A stretch of DNA of 64,000 nt from Dryocola sp036489025 (GCA_036489025.1 DASXGN010000028.1:310001-374000); one strand, 5' to 3'; positions 33,423 to 42,910 are shown, numbered from the stretch's first letter. A program made the numbers and translations. Notes: generated from the letters alone by a model not told the origin.

Positions 33423-34822
33423 TAGCGCACCTCCTCAATAGATTCATCGACCGCAGAAAGCGGGCGAGCGGGGGTGCCGTTAGCCGGCGGAGGGCTATCG
33501 TCAAACGGCTGCGGCCCTTTTTTAATCAGCCGAACCATATAGCTGTAGCCGACGCCGAACACCGACATGTACACCACGAAGAAGGTCAGCAGGCTGACGC
33601 TCATTTGCAGATTACCGTGCGCGGAGACGGCGTCTTTAGTGCGCAGCAGGCCGTAAACCACCCACGGCTGGCGGCCAACCTCCGTCGTCACCCAGCCCGC
33701 AAGAATGGCAATCAGCCCGGACGGCCCCATCCACAAAGCAAAGTGCAGGAAGGGGCGGCTTTCATACAGGCGGTGACGATAGCGCAGCCACAGGCTCATC
33801 GCGCCGAGCAAAATCATCAGCATGCCCAGCCCGGCCATAATGCGGAACGACCAGAAGACCATCGTCGAATTTGGCCTGTCCTCTTTCGGGAACTCTTTCA
33901 GCGCCGGAACCTGCTTATCGAGGCTGTGGGTGAGGATCAGGCTGCCCAGCGCGGGGATTTCCAGCCCGTATTTCGTACGCTCCTGCTCCATGTCCGGCCA
34001 GCCAAACAGCAGCAGCGGCGTAGGCTCGCCCGGCACGTTTTCCCAGTGGCCCTCAATGGCGGCAATTTTTGCGGGCTGATGCTTAAGGGTGTTCAGGCCG
34101 TGCATATCGCCAATCATCGCCTGCAACGGGGCGACAATCACCGCCATCCACAGCGCCATGGAAAACATCGTTTTGATCGCCGGGGTTTTATTGCCGCGCA
34201 GCAGGTGCCAGGCGGCGGAAGCGCCAACAAAGAAGGCGCTGCTGAGGAACGCGGCGACGGACATATGCAGCAGGCGATAGGGGAACGATGGGTTAAATAC
34301 CACGGCGAACCAGTCCACCGGCACCACCTGGCCGCCGACGATTTCGTAGCCCTGCGGCGTCTGCATCCAGCTGTTGGAGGCGAGGATCCAGAAGGTCGAA
34401 ATAATCGTGCCGAGGGCAACCATACAGGTGGCAAAGAAATGCAGGCCGGGGCCGACCCGCTGCCAGCCGAAAAGCATCACGCCGAGGAAGCCGGCCTCGA
34501 GGAAGAAGGCGGTCAGGACTTCGTAGGTGAGCAGCGGGCCGGTAATACTCCCGGCGAACTGTGAAAATCCGCTCCAGTTAGTGCCAAACTGATAGGCCAT
34601 CACCAGCCCGGAAACCACGCCCATGCCGAAGTTCACGGCAAAGATTTTCGACCAGAAATGGTAGAGCGACCGATAAACGGGATTTTTAGATTTCAGCCAC
34701 AGCCCTTCCAGCACCGCCAGATAGCTGGCCAGCCCGATGGTGATAGCCGGGAAAATGATGTGGAAGGAGACAGTAAAAGCAAACTGAATCCTCGCCAGGT
34801 GAAACGCGTCTAAACCAAACAT
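33422..34822 (-). CDS. cyanide-insensitive (CIO-type) bd oxidase subunit I
   Basis: A 466-residue heme-bearing CydA-family subunit. The N-terminal LDAFHLARIQFAFTVSFHIIFPAI holds the first heme His, and GRQPWVVYGLLRTKDAV (about 390-406) is the conserved quinol-side motif. Length is well below the ~520 residues of E. coli CydA because the Q-loop is short, the mark of CioA-type oxidases that tolerate cyanide. The start at 34822 is used (MFGLDAFHLARIQF). The operon is divergent from ydcR; the control region is about 150 bases. Confidence 0.9.
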   Translation of the reverse strand: MFGLDAFHLARIQFAFTVSFHIIFPAITIGLASYLAVLEGLWLKSKNPVYRSLYHFWSKIFAVNFGMGVVSGLVMAYQFGTNWSGFSQFAGSITGPLLTYEVLTAFFLEAGFLGVMLFGWQRVGPGLHFFATCMVALGTIISTFWILASNSWMQTPQGYEIVGGQVVPVDWFAVVFNPSFPYRLLHMSVAAFLSSAFFVGASAAWHLLRGNKTPAIKTMFSMALWMAVIVAPLQAMIGDMHGLNTLKHQPAKIAAIEGHWENVPGEPTPLLLFGWPDMEQERTKYGLEIPALGSLILTHSLDKQVPALKEFPKEDRPNSTMVFWSFRIMAGLGMLMILLGAMSLWLRYRHRLYESRPFLHFALWMGPSGLIAILAGWVTTEVGRQPWVVYGLLRTKDAVSAHGNLQMSVSLLTFFVVYMSVFGVGYSYMVRLIKKGPQPFDDSPPPANGTPARPLSAVDESIEEVR

Positions 34823-34974
34823 GCACAACCTCACGGTACTTTAACGTCAAGGCTATGGTAGTCCGTTGCTCATCGCTTCGGCAGAAACAGAAAGGTGTTA
34901 TTTATCTATAACAGTTGATAAAAAAAGCGTATTTTCACAGGACTGTTATAGTCACAGGGAAGAGGGTGGAAAAG

Positions 34975-36387
34975 ATGAAAAAGTACCAGCAGCTGGCGCA
35001 ACAGATTATCGACCAGATAGCCCTTGGCGTCTGGCTGCCCGGCGATAAGCTCCCCTCGCTGCGCGAGCAGGTCGGCCACAGCGGCATGAGCTTTATGACC
35101 GTCGGCCACGCCTACCAGGTTCTGGAAAGCCAGGGCGTGATTGTCGCCCGTCCACAGTCGGGCTATTACGTTGCGCCGAAGCCGGTGGCCCGCACGGCTC
35201 CCGCGCCGGTAAAAGTCATGCGCGATGAGTCCGTGGACATTAACACCTATATTTTTGACGTGTTGCAGGCCAGCTGCGACGCGTCGGTGGTGCCTTTCGG
35301 CTCCGCTTTCCCCGATCCGCGTTTGTTTCCGCTTCAGCAGCTGAACCGCTCATTGGCGACGGTGAGCAAAACGGCAACGGCGATGAGCGTGATTGAAAAC
35401 CTGCCGCCGGGTAACGAAGCATTACGCCACGCGATTGCCCGCCGCTACGCACAGCAGGGTATGCCCGTTTCACCGGATGAAATCGTCATTACCGCAGGCG
35501 CGCTTGAGGCCCTGAACCTTAGCCTGCAGGCCGTAACCGAACCGGGTGACTGGGTCATCGTTGAAAACCCATGTTTTTACGGCGCGCTCCAGGCGCTGGA
35601 ACGCCTGCGTCTGAAAGCGCTTTCGGTGGCGACCGATCCGCAGCACGGTATCGATCTTGCCGCGCTAAAACAGGCGCTAAACGATTATCCGGTGAAGGCC
35701 TGCTGGCTGATGACCAACAGCCAGAATCCGCTGGGCGTAACGCTGAGCGCCGAGAAAAAGCAGCGGCTTGTCGCGCTTTTGCAGGAGCATAACGTCACGC
35801 TCATTGAGGATGACGTTTACAGCGAGCTGTATTTTGGCCGCGAACGACCGCTGCCCGCCCGCGCCTGGGACGAGCAGGGTAATACGCTGCACTGCTCGTC
35901 GTTTTCTAAATGCCTGGTGGCCGGTTTTCGCATCGGCTGGGTCGCGGCGGGCAGGCATGCGCGGCGTATTCAGCAGCTACAGCTAATGAGCACGCTGTCG
36001 ACCAGTTCACCCATGCAGCTCGCGCTGGTTGATTACCTTGCCACCAAACGCTACGACACCCATCTGCGACGGCTGCGGCGCATATTAGCCGAACGTAAAC
36101 AGCAGGCGTGGCAGGCGTTGCATACGCTGCTGCCCGTCGAGGTGAAAATTCACCACAGCGAAAGCGGCTATTTTCTGTGGATAGAGCTGCCGCCTTATAT
36201 GGACGCCAGCCGGCTCAGCGAGCAGGCGCTGGCGCATAAAATCAGCATCGCGCCGGGCAAGATGTTCACCACGGGCCGCGCCTGGGATAATTATTTCCGC
36301 CTGAACGCCTCGTGGGCGTGGGGGGAACGGGAGCAGCAGGCAGTGGTGACACTGTCACGGTTAATTCAACGGCAGCTCAGGGAGTAA
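34975..36387 (+). CDS. ydcR: YdcR, MocR-type GntR/aminotransferase regulator
   Basis: A 470-residue fusion of an N-terminal GntR winged helix (PGDKLPSLREQVGHSGMSFMTVGHAYQVLESQGVIVAR, about 22-59) and a type I aminotransferase-like PLP domain. The PLP Lys lies in SSFSKCLVAGFRIGW (about residue 309), with NSQNPLG upstream. It agrees closely with E. coli YdcR. The ATG at 34975 has GGGTGGA 8 bases before it. In E. coli ydcR adjoins ydcSTUV-patD and is thought to regulate it; here two small genes intervene. Its promoter is shared with the divergent oxidase operon. Confidence 0.93.
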   Translation: MKKYQQLAQQIIDQIALGVWLPGDKLPSLREQVGHSGMSFMTVGHAYQVLESQGVIVARPQSGYYVAPKPVARTAPAPVKVMRDESVDINTYIFDVLQASCDASVVPFGSAFPDPRLFPLQQLNRSLATVSKTATAMSVIENLPPGNEALRHAIARRYAQQGMPVSPDEIVITAGALEALNLSLQAVTEPGDWVIVENPCFYGALQALERLRLKALSVATDPQHGIDLAALKQALNDYPVKACWLMTNSQNPLGVTLSAEKKQRLVALLQEHNVTLIEDDVYSELYFGRERPLPARAWDEQGNTLHCSSFSKCLVAGFRIGWVAAGRHARRIQQLQLMSTLSTSSPMQLALVDYLATKRYDTHLRRLRRILAERKQQAWQALHTLLPVEVKIHHSESGYFLWIELPPYMDASRLSEQALAHKISIAPGKMFTTGRAWDNYFRLNASWAWGEREQQAVVTLSRLIQRQLRE

Positions 36388-36392
36388 AGGGG

Positions 36393-36500
36393 GAATACCA
36401 GACAGAACGCTTAATTTTACGGCCCTGGCGGCCCGCAGATCGGCAGCCGTTTGCGGCTCTGAACGACAATCCAGAAGCTATGCGCTATTTCCCAAATTGA
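36393..36500 (+). pseudogene. remnant of a GNAT acetyltransferase N-terminus
   Basis: Right after ydcR the same frame without a start reads TERLILRPWRPADRQPFAALNDNPEAMRYFPN and stops. This is the typical first 35 residues of RimJ/RimL-type acetyltransferases, with nothing of the rest of the domain downstream. It is a decayed or deletion-truncated gene, left between ydcR and the molbindin-like gene. Confidence 0.7.
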
Positions 36501-36512
36501 TCAATAAGACTG

Positions 36513-36544
36513 CCGTTGCAGGCGCATGCCACCACCTGCAACGG
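36513..36544 (-). terminator. hairpin after the TOBE-domain gene
   Basis: CCGTTGCAGG and CCTGCAACGG are perfect 10-base arms just past the stop of the minus-strand gene. The following bases on the minus strand include only a short T-run. Confidence 0.5.
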
Positions 36545-36550
36545 AAAACG

Positions 36551-36979
36551 TTATTTTTTCACCGCCACCAGAACGGAAGAGGCTTTAACCAGCGCCAGCA
36601 GGCGGGCACCGCTCTTCAGCGCCATTTCCTGCGCGGCCTCGTTCGTGACCACCGCCGTCAGCTCAAAACCTGCGTCGGTTTTCACATGCACGGTGGTGTT
36701 AACCGCGCCGTTGAGCACGGAAATAACTTCGCCCGAAAACTGATTGCGCGCGGAGAACTGATAGCCGCAGTCTTCCGTTGCCAGCATCACCCACGGGGCT
36801 TTGATCAGCGCCACAGCCTCTTTGCCCGGCTGTAAACCCAGGGCTTCTTTGCTGGAGCGGGTCACCACCGCGACCAGCTTGCCGCCGCCGTTTAAGGTAA
36901 TTTCTACTTCGTCATTGACTGCGCCGTCGGTCACCTGACTGACTTTGCCGGTCAGCTGGTTGCGTGCTGAAATGGTCAT
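36551..36979 (-). CDS. molbindin-type protein with two TOBE domains
   Basis: A 142-residue protein made of two copies of the TOBE (Mop) domain: SARNQLTGKVSQVTDGAVNDEVEI (3-26) and SARNQFSGEVISVLNGAVNTTVHV (about 73-96). Molbindins of this form bind molybdate or tungstate, or serve as small oxyanion stores. The ATG at 36979 has a strong AGGAGG at the ideal distance. It lies alone on the minus strand between ydcR and ydcS, with no molybdate transport or cofactor genes close by. Confidence 0.9.
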   Translation of the reverse strand: MTISARNQLTGKVSQVTDGAVNDEVEITLNGGGKLVAVVTRSSKEALGLQPGKEAVALIKAPWVMLATEDCGYQFSARNQFSGEVISVLNGAVNTTVHVKTDAGFELTAVVTNEAAQEMALKSGARLLALVKASSVLVAVKK

Positions 36980-37320
36980 GATTCCTCCTGGGATAGGGTG
37001 TCCGCTATTAAGAGTAGAACGTCCCGATGTTATCTCAATCACTTGCCAGATCCATATGAAATTTCAATAGTTTTGAAAATCAACCTGCCAGCGAAGCGGC
37101 GCTGTCTACACTTGAAAAATCGAGGCTCATCGTCGCTCAGACGTTGATGTACCGGCAGCGTTTTACTGCGCGGTCTATCACAACCTGATGAAATTTCCCG
37201 CCGCCGTCATGCTCGTCATATTGGCGCAGACTATTGTTTTCCTTACGGGGATGCTTTCTCACTTTCGCTGCGGATAGCCAAAAGCGCGCCGCCGTTATCT
37301 TTCAGACAGGAGTACCAGCA
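36980..37320. other. intergenic region between the TOBE gene and ydcS
   Basis: About 340 bases without a confident gene. It should contain the promoters for the divergent TOBE gene and for ydcS. I saw no clear operator, small RNA or gene remnant; a TTGGCGCA sequence near 37220 resembles half of a sigma-54 promoter but the spacing is wrong. Confidence 0.45.
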
Positions 37321-38466
37321 ATGCGTACAAAACAGGCTCTGTGGACCCTTTCCTCCCTCTGTTTGACCGTGCTTTCAGCGCAGGCGGCGGGCCTTCCAAC
37401 CCAAATCGGCGCGGGCGAAGGGCAGCTCGATATCATCGCCTGGCCGGGCTACATCGAACGCGGCGATACGGACAAACAGTACGACTGGGTAACCGGCTTC
37501 GAAAAAGAGACCGGCTGTAAGGTGAATGTTAAAACCGCCGCCACCTCCGACGAAATGGTCAGCCTGATGGCGAAGGGCGGCTACGATCTGGTGACGGCTT
37601 CGGGTGACGCCTCGCTGCGCCTGATTATGGGCAAACGCGTGCAGCCGATTAACACCGCGCTGATCCCGAACTGGAAGGATGTCGATCCGCGTCTGGAAAA
37701 AGGCTCGTGGTTTAACGTCGGCGGCAAGGTCTACGGCACGCCGTACCAGTGGGGGCCGAACCTGCTGATGTACAACACCAAAACCTTCCCAACCCCGCCG
37801 GACAGCTGGGGTGTGCTGTTTGTGAAGCAGGATCTGCCAGACGGCAAAACCAATCAGGGCCGGGTGCAGGCTTACGACGGGCCAATCTATATCGCCGATG
37901 CCGCGCTTTACGTGAAGGCGACCCAGCCGCAGCTGGGCATCAGCGATCCGTACCAGCTGACCGAAGATCAGTATCAGGCGGTGCTGAAAGTCCTGCGCGA
38001 CCAGCACGCGCTGATCCACCGTTACTGGCACGACACCACCGTGCAGATGAGCGACTTCAAAAATGAAGGCGTGGTGGCCTCAAGCGCCTGGCCGTATCAG
38101 GCCAACGCCCTGAAGGGTGAAGGCCAGCCGATTGCCACCGTATTCCCGAAAGAGGGCGTCACCGGCTGGGCGGATACCACTATGCTGCACGCCGAAGCGA
38201 AGCACATGAACTGCGCCTACCAGTGGATGAACTGGTCGCTGAAACCTAAAGTGCAGGGCGACGTGGCCGCGTGGTTCGGTTCGCTTCCGGCGGTGGCCGC
38301 GGGCTGTAAGGCCAGCACGCTTTTAGGCGATAAGGGCTGTGAAACCAACGGCTACAACTACTTCGACAAAATCGTCTTCTGGAAAACGCCGGTCGCCGAC
38401 GGCGGCAAATTCGTGCCCTACAGCCGCTGGACGCAGGACTACATCGCCATTATGGGCGGCCGCTAA
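37321..38466 (+). CDS. ydcS: YdcS, periplasmic polyamine/GABA-type ABC substrate-binding protein
   Basis: A 381-residue protein with a signal peptide (about 1-22, SAQAAG), matching E. coli YdcS in length and sequence. The PotD/F family features are GQLDIIAWPGYIERG (about 34-48) and the middle KVYGTPYQWGPNLLMYN (about 137). It delivers putrescine (or related substrate) to the YdcTUV transporter; E. coli YdcS has also been reported to have poly-hydroxybutyrate synthase activity. It heads the operon. The start at 37321 follows AGGAGTACC. Confidence 0.93.
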   Translation: MRTKQALWTLSSLCLTVLSAQAAGLPTQIGAGEGQLDIIAWPGYIERGDTDKQYDWVTGFEKETGCKVNVKTAATSDEMVSLMAKGGYDLVTASGDASLRLIMGKRVQPINTALIPNWKDVDPRLEKGSWFNVGGKVYGTPYQWGPNLLMYNTKTFPTPPDSWGVLFVKQDLPDGKTNQGRVQAYDGPIYIADAALYVKATQPQLGISDPYQLTEDQYQAVLKVLRDQHALIHRYWHDTTVQMSDFKNEGVVASSAWPYQANALKGEGQPIATVFPKEGVTGWADTTMLHAEAKHMNCAYQWMNWSLKPKVQGDVAAWFGSLPAVAAGCKASTLLGDKGCETNGYNYFDKIVFWKTPVADGGKFVPYSRWTQDYIAIMGGR

Positions 38467-38480
38467 ACCCGGAGGTTGCT

Positions 38481-39494
38481 ATGGCTTATGCCGTTCAGTT
38501 TAAGGATGTTTCCCGGGTTTACGGCGAGGTGCGGGCCGTTGACGGCGTAACGATTGATATTGCCGACGGCGAGTTTTTCTCGCTGCTCGGGCCTTCGGGC
38601 TCGGGTAAAACGACCTGCCTGCGGATGATCGCGGGCTTTGAACAGATTTCCAGCGGCACCATTTCTATTTTTGGCAAGCAGGCACAGGACGTGCCGCCGT
38701 ACCAGCGGGACGTGAACACGGTTTTTCAGGATTACGCGCTGTTTCCGCATATGACGGTGCTGGAAAACGTTGCCTACGGGCTGATGGTCAAGGGCATCGA
38801 TAAAAAAACGCGTATTGCCAGGGCACAGGCGGCGCTGGAGCAGGTGGCGCTGGGCTTTGTCCACGCCCGCAAACCTTCGCAGCTTTCCGGCGGGCAGCGT
38901 CAACGCGTGGCGCTGGCGCGGGCTTTGGTCAATCGTCCCCGCGTGCTGCTGCTGGACGAGCCGCTCGGCGCGCTGGATTTAAAACTGCGCGAGCAGATGC
39001 AGGGCGAGCTGAAAAAGCTTCAGCGCGAGCTGGGCATCACCTTTATCTTTGTTACCCACGATCAAAGCGAGGCGCTGTCGATGTCCGACCGCGTCGCGGT
39101 TTTCAATAACGGGCGGATAGAGCAGGTTGATACGCCGCGCCAGCTGTACATGCAGCCGCGCACGGCCTTTGTCGCCAGCTTTGTCGGCACCTCGAACGTT
39201 ATTGCGCCCGAGCTGGCCGCGAAGCTCTGCGGCCAGCAAAGGCTGTTTTCTCTGCGCCCGGAGCACATCGTTATCGACAGCACGGGTGAAATCCAGGCCA
39301 GCGGTACGATCCAGGAAATTCACTACCAGGGCGCGGCTACGCGGCTGGAACTGCGGCTCACAGACGGTGAAAAACTGCTGGTCAGCGAGGCGAATCCCCA
39401 GCGTTTAGTCAGCGAAGAGCGCTATCAAATTGGTCAGCAGGTGATTGCCGCCTGGCCGCGGGCGGCGATGGTGCCGCTGCACGGAGAAGGATGA
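38481..39494 (+). CDS. ydcT: YdcT, ABC transporter ATPase
   Basis: A 337-residue ATPase: Walker A GPSGSGKTT (about 35-43), signature LSGGQRQR (about 134-141), Walker B VLLLDEPLGALD (about 154-165) and H-loop VTHDQSEA (about 192). The C-terminal TOBE-like portion (about 240-335) is typical of polyamine importers. It powers YdcUV. GGAGG lies just before the start, 14 bases after ydcS. Confidence 0.93.
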   Translation: MAYAVQFKDVSRVYGEVRAVDGVTIDIADGEFFSLLGPSGSGKTTCLRMIAGFEQISSGTISIFGKQAQDVPPYQRDVNTVFQDYALFPHMTVLENVAYGLMVKGIDKKTRIARAQAALEQVALGFVHARKPSQLSGGQRQRVALARALVNRPRVLLLDEPLGALDLKLREQMQGELKKLQRELGITFIFVTHDQSEALSMSDRVAVFNNGRIEQVDTPRQLYMQPRTAFVASFVGTSNVIAPELAAKLCGQQRLFSLRPEHIVIDSTGEIQASGTIQEIHYQGAATRLELRLTDGEKLLVSEANPQRLVSEERYQIGQQVIAAWPRAAMVPLHGEG

Positions 39495-39495
39495 G

Positions 39496-40440
39496 ATGGA
39501 TATGAGCCTTCCTGCAAACCAATCCGCCAGAGGCTTGATGCGCGCCGTGGCGACCTTCCTGTGGCAGCGCCCAACGTTCTGGCTCGCCTTGCTCCTGCTT
39601 CCGCCGCTGATGTGGTTCGGCGTGATCTACTTCGGCTCACTGCTGACGCTGCTGTGGCAGGGCTTTTACACCTTCGACGACTTCACCATGTCGGTGACGC
39701 CGGACCTGACGCTGGCCAACCTGGCGGCTCTGTTTAACCCGGCCAACTACGACATTATTCTGCGTACGCTGACGATGGCGATTGCGGTCACGCTCGCCAG
39801 CGCCGTGCTGGCATTCCCGATGGCCTATTTCATGGCGCGCTACACCAGCGGCAAAATGAAAGCCTTCTTTTACATTGCCGTCATGCTGCCGATGTGGGCG
39901 AGCTACATCGTTAAAGCCTACGCCTGGACGCTGCTGCTGGCGCGGGACGGGGTGGCGCAGTGGTTCCTGCAACATCTCGGGCTGGAACCCATCCTTAGCG
40001 CTATTCTCACCGTGCCCGCCGTGGGCGGGAACACGCTTTCCACCTCGGGGCTTGGGCGCTTCCTCGTGTTTCTCTACATCTGGCTGCCGTTTATGATCCT
40101 GCCGATTCAGGCCGCGCTTGAACGCCTGCCGCCGTCTTTGCTGCAGGCCTCCGCCGATCTTGGCGCTCGCCCGACGCAGACTTTCCGCCACGTCATTTTA
40201 CCGCTCGCCATTCCCGGCGTGGCGGCAGGTTCAATCTTTACGTTTTCGCTAACGCTGGGTGATTTTATCGTGCCGCAGCTTGTCGGACCGCCGGGCTACT
40301 TCATCGGCAATATGGTCTATTCACAGCAGGGCGCGATTGGCAACATGCCGATGGCGGCGGCGTTCACGCTGGTGCCGATTGTGCTCATCGCGATCTATCT
40401 TACGCTGGTAAAACGGCTGGGAGCTTTCGATGCACTCTGA
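39496..40440 (+). CDS. ydcU: YdcU, ABC transporter permease
   Basis: A 314-residue permease with six membrane helices and the EAA-type loop PPSLLQASADLGARPTQTFRHVILPLAIPG (about 227-256), near-identical in the middle to E. coli YdcU. The start ATG at 39496 begins one base after the ydcT stop. It forms the channel with YdcV. Confidence 0.93.
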   Translation: MDMSLPANQSARGLMRAVATFLWQRPTFWLALLLLPPLMWFGVIYFGSLLTLLWQGFYTFDDFTMSVTPDLTLANLAALFNPANYDIILRTLTMAIAVTLASAVLAFPMAYFMARYTSGKMKAFFYIAVMLPMWASYIVKAYAWTLLLARDGVAQWFLQHLGLEPILSAILTVPAVGGNTLSTSGLGRFLVFLYIWLPFMILPIQAALERLPPSLLQASADLGARPTQTFRHVILPLAIPGVAAGSIFTFSLTLGDFIVPQLVGPPGYFIGNMVYSQQGAIGNMPMAAAFTLVPIVLIAIYLTLVKRLGAFDAL

Positions 40441-41236
40441 ACGCGCGCCTTTGCTGCTAAAAATTGCCGCCTGGGGCGGGGTCATCTTTCTGCATTTCCC
40501 GCTGGCGATTATCGCCCTCTACGCGTTTAACACCGAAGAGGCGGCTTTCAGCTTTCCACCGCAGGGGCTGACGCTGCGCTGGTTCAGCGTGGCCGCTTCG
40601 CGAGGGGATATTCTGGACGCGGTGACGTTGTCACTAAAAATTGCCGCGCTGGCCACTCTCATTGCTCTGATTCTGGGTACGCTTGCCGCCGCAGCCTTAT
40701 GGCGCAGAGAGTTCTTCGGCAAGAACGCCATTTCACTTCTGCTCTTATTGCCCATCGCGCTGCCGGGCATTATCACCGGGATTGCGCTGCTGACGGCGTT
40801 CAAAACCTTGAGCATCGAGCCGGGGTTTTTCACCATCGTGGTGGGACACGCCACCTTTTGCGTGGTGATCGTCTTTAACAACGTGATCGCCCGCTTTCGA
40901 CGAACCTCCTACAGCCTGATTGAGGCGTCGATGGATTTAGGCGCCGACGGCTGGCAAACCTTCCGCTACGTCATCTTGCCAAACCTCGGATCCGCGCTGC
41001 TGGCGGGCGGGATGCTGGCCTTCGCGCTGTCGTTTGATGAAATTATCGTCACCACCTTTACCGCCGGACACGAACGCACGCTGCCGCTGTGGCTGTTAAA
41101 TCAGCTTGGCCGCCCGCGCGAGGTGCCGGTAACTAACGTGGTGGCGCTGCTGGTCATGCTGATGACCACCCTGCCAATTTTAGGGGCGTACTGGCTGAGC
41201 CGCGGCGGAGACGACGTTGCGGGCAGCGGGAAATAA
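40430..41236 (+). CDS. ydcV: YdcV, ABC transporter permease
   Basis: A 268-residue permease with six helices and the EAA loop SLIEASMDLGADGWQTFRYVILPNLGSA (about 159-186). Its ATG overlaps ydcU by 11 bases. It is the second permease of the putrescine-type importer. Confidence 0.93.
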   Translation: MHSERAPLLLKIAAWGGVIFLHFPLAIIALYAFNTEEAAFSFPPQGLTLRWFSVAASRGDILDAVTLSLKIAALATLIALILGTLAAAALWRREFFGKNAISLLLLLPIALPGIITGIALLTAFKTLSIEPGFFTIVVGHATFCVVIVFNNVIARFRRTSYSLIEASMDLGADGWQTFRYVILPNLGSALLAGGMLAFALSFDEIIVTTFTAGHERTLPLWLLNQLGRPREVPVTNVVALLVMLMTTLPILGAYWLSRGGDDVAGSGK

Positions 41237-41254
41237 CTTGTTAAGGGGATTACA

Positions 41255-42679
41255 ATGCAAAGCCAACTGTTGATCGACGGCCAGCTGGTGGACGGGCTGG
41301 GTGAAAAGCTGCCGGTGTATAACCCGGCGACCGGGGAGGTGCTGCTGGAAATCGCAGAGGCCACCGTGGAGCAGGTAAACAGCGCCGTGCTGGCGGCGGA
41401 TAAAGCCTTTATGAGCTGGGGGCAAACCACGCCGAAAGAGCGCGCCGGGCATCTTCTGAAGCTGGCGGACGTTATCGAACATAACGCTGAGGCGCTGGCC
41501 CGGCTGGAATCACAAAACTGCGGCAAACCTTATCACTGCGCGCTGAATGACGAGATCCCCGCGGTCGTCGACGTTTTTCGCTTCTTTGCCGGCGCAAGCC
41601 GCTGCCTGAACGGTCTGGCGGCGGGCGAATACCTGAGCGGGCATACCTCTATGATTCGCCGCGATCCGGTCGGCGTGGTGGCTTCTATCGCCCCGTGGAA
41701 TTATCCCCTGATGATGGCGGCCTGGAAGCTGGCTCCTGCACTCGCGGCAGGCAACTGTGTGGTAATCAAACCTTCGGAGATCACGCCGTTGACCGCCTTC
41801 AAGCTGGCGGAACTGGCGAAAGATATCTTCCCGGCGGGCGTGCTAAACGTGCTCTTCGGGCGCGGGCAAACCGTGGGCGATGTGCTGACCGGACATCCAA
41901 AAGTGCGCATGGTTTCGCTCACCGGGTCGATTGCCACGGGCGAACACATCATCAGCCACACCGCGCCGTCCATTAAACGCACGCATATGGAGCTGGGCGG
42001 TAAAGCGCCGGTGATTGTGTTTGACGACGCGGATCTTGCCGCCGTGGTTGAAGGCGTGCGCACCTTTGGCTATTACAACGCCGGGCAGGACTGCACCGCC
42101 GCATGCCGAATCTACGCCCAGAAAGGCATTTACGATGAGCTGGTTAACAAGCTGGGCGAGGCCGTCGCCAGCCTTAAGTCAGGCGCGCCGGCAGATGAAG
42201 CCACCGAGCTAGGGCCGCTTAGCTCGCAGGCGCATCTTGAACGCGTGACCAAAGCCGTTAACGCCGCCAAAGCGCTGCCGCATGTGAAGGTGATCACCGG
42301 CGGAGCCAAAGCGGAAGGGGCGGGATATTACTTCCAGCCGACGCTGATTGCCGGGGCGCGACAGGAAGATGACATCGTGCAGAAAGAAGTTTTCGGCCCA
42401 GTGGTAAGCGTAACCCCGTTTGACGATGAAGAGCAGGTGCTGGGCTGGGCGAACGACTCGGACTACGGGCTGGCTTCGTCGGTGTGGACGCAGGACGTGG
42501 GCCGCGCGCACCGGCTAAGCGCCAGGCTGCAATACGGCTGCACATGGGTCAACACGCACTTTATGCTGGTCAGCGAAATGCCGCACGGCGGGCAGAAGCT
42601 TTCGGGTTACGGCAAGGATATGTCGCTGTTTGGCCTCGAGGATTACACCGTCATCCGCCACGTGATGATTAAGCACTAG
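41255..42679 (+). CDS. patD: gamma-aminobutyraldehyde dehydrogenase PatD (YdcW)
   Basis: A 474-residue aldehyde dehydrogenase matching E. coli PatD. General base MELGGKAPVIV (about 246) and catalytic Cys in YYNAGQDCTAACRIY (about 280) are present, plus GYGKDMSLFGLEDYT near the end. It oxidises 4-aminobutanal, made from putrescine, to GABA, so the preceding transporter and this enzyme form one putrescine-to-GABA route. It is 18 bases after ydcV; AAGGGG precedes the ATG. Confidence 0.94.
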   Translation: MQSQLLIDGQLVDGLGEKLPVYNPATGEVLLEIAEATVEQVNSAVLAADKAFMSWGQTTPKERAGHLLKLADVIEHNAEALARLESQNCGKPYHCALNDEIPAVVDVFRFFAGASRCLNGLAAGEYLSGHTSMIRRDPVGVVASIAPWNYPLMMAAWKLAPALAAGNCVVIKPSEITPLTAFKLAELAKDIFPAGVLNVLFGRGQTVGDVLTGHPKVRMVSLTGSIATGEHIISHTAPSIKRTHMELGGKAPVIVFDDADLAAVVEGVRTFGYYNAGQDCTAACRIYAQKGIYDELVNKLGEAVASLKSGAPADEATELGPLSSQAHLERVTKAVNAAKALPHVKVITGGAKAEGAGYYFQPTLIAGARQEDDIVQKEVFGPVVSVTPFDDEEQVLGWANDSDYGLASSVWTQDVGRAHRLSARLQYGCTWVNTHFMLVSEMPHGGQKLSGYGKDMSLFGLEDYTVIRHVMIKH

Positions 42680-42721
42680 CGCTGATTGTAGGCGGGTGAC
42701 AGCCCAACACCCGCCGGTTTA

Positions 42722-42910
42722 TTACTCAGTTTCGTCACGAATATCCGTTGTCGGCCCGTTCTTCTGCACCGACTCGATGCCTTTATGCGCCGCAGCCTTG
42801 CTGGAGTACATTTCGCTTTGTGCAATGACCTGTCCGTTTGACGCCTTCAGCACGAAATAGTACGGCTCTGCGGTAGCCTTGGTGGATTTCTTTAAAACGT
42901 AGTGTCCCAT
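42722..42910 (-). CDS. single-domain DUF1508 (YegP-like) protein
   Basis: A 62-residue protein: YVLKKSTKATAEPYYFVLKASNGQVIAQSEMYSSKAAAHKGIESVQKN. This is one copy of the YegP domain, which usually occurs in tandem. Function is unknown. It is monocistronic and converges on patD; AGCGGAG precedes the ATG. Confidence 0.85.
   Translation of the reverse strand: MGHYVLKKSTKATAEPYYFVLKASNGQVIAQSEMYSSKAAAHKGIESVQKNGPTTDIRDETE

Noticed and set aside
33605..34564. 320-codon plus-strand frame over the oxidase subunit I gene
   Set aside because: Gln/His/Arg-rich antisense shadow of a membrane protein gene; no known domain.
37215..37240. Possible sigma-54 promoter before ydcS
   Set aside because: TTGGCGCA is followed by TTGT, but the GG-to-GC spacing is one base too long and the GC is missing.
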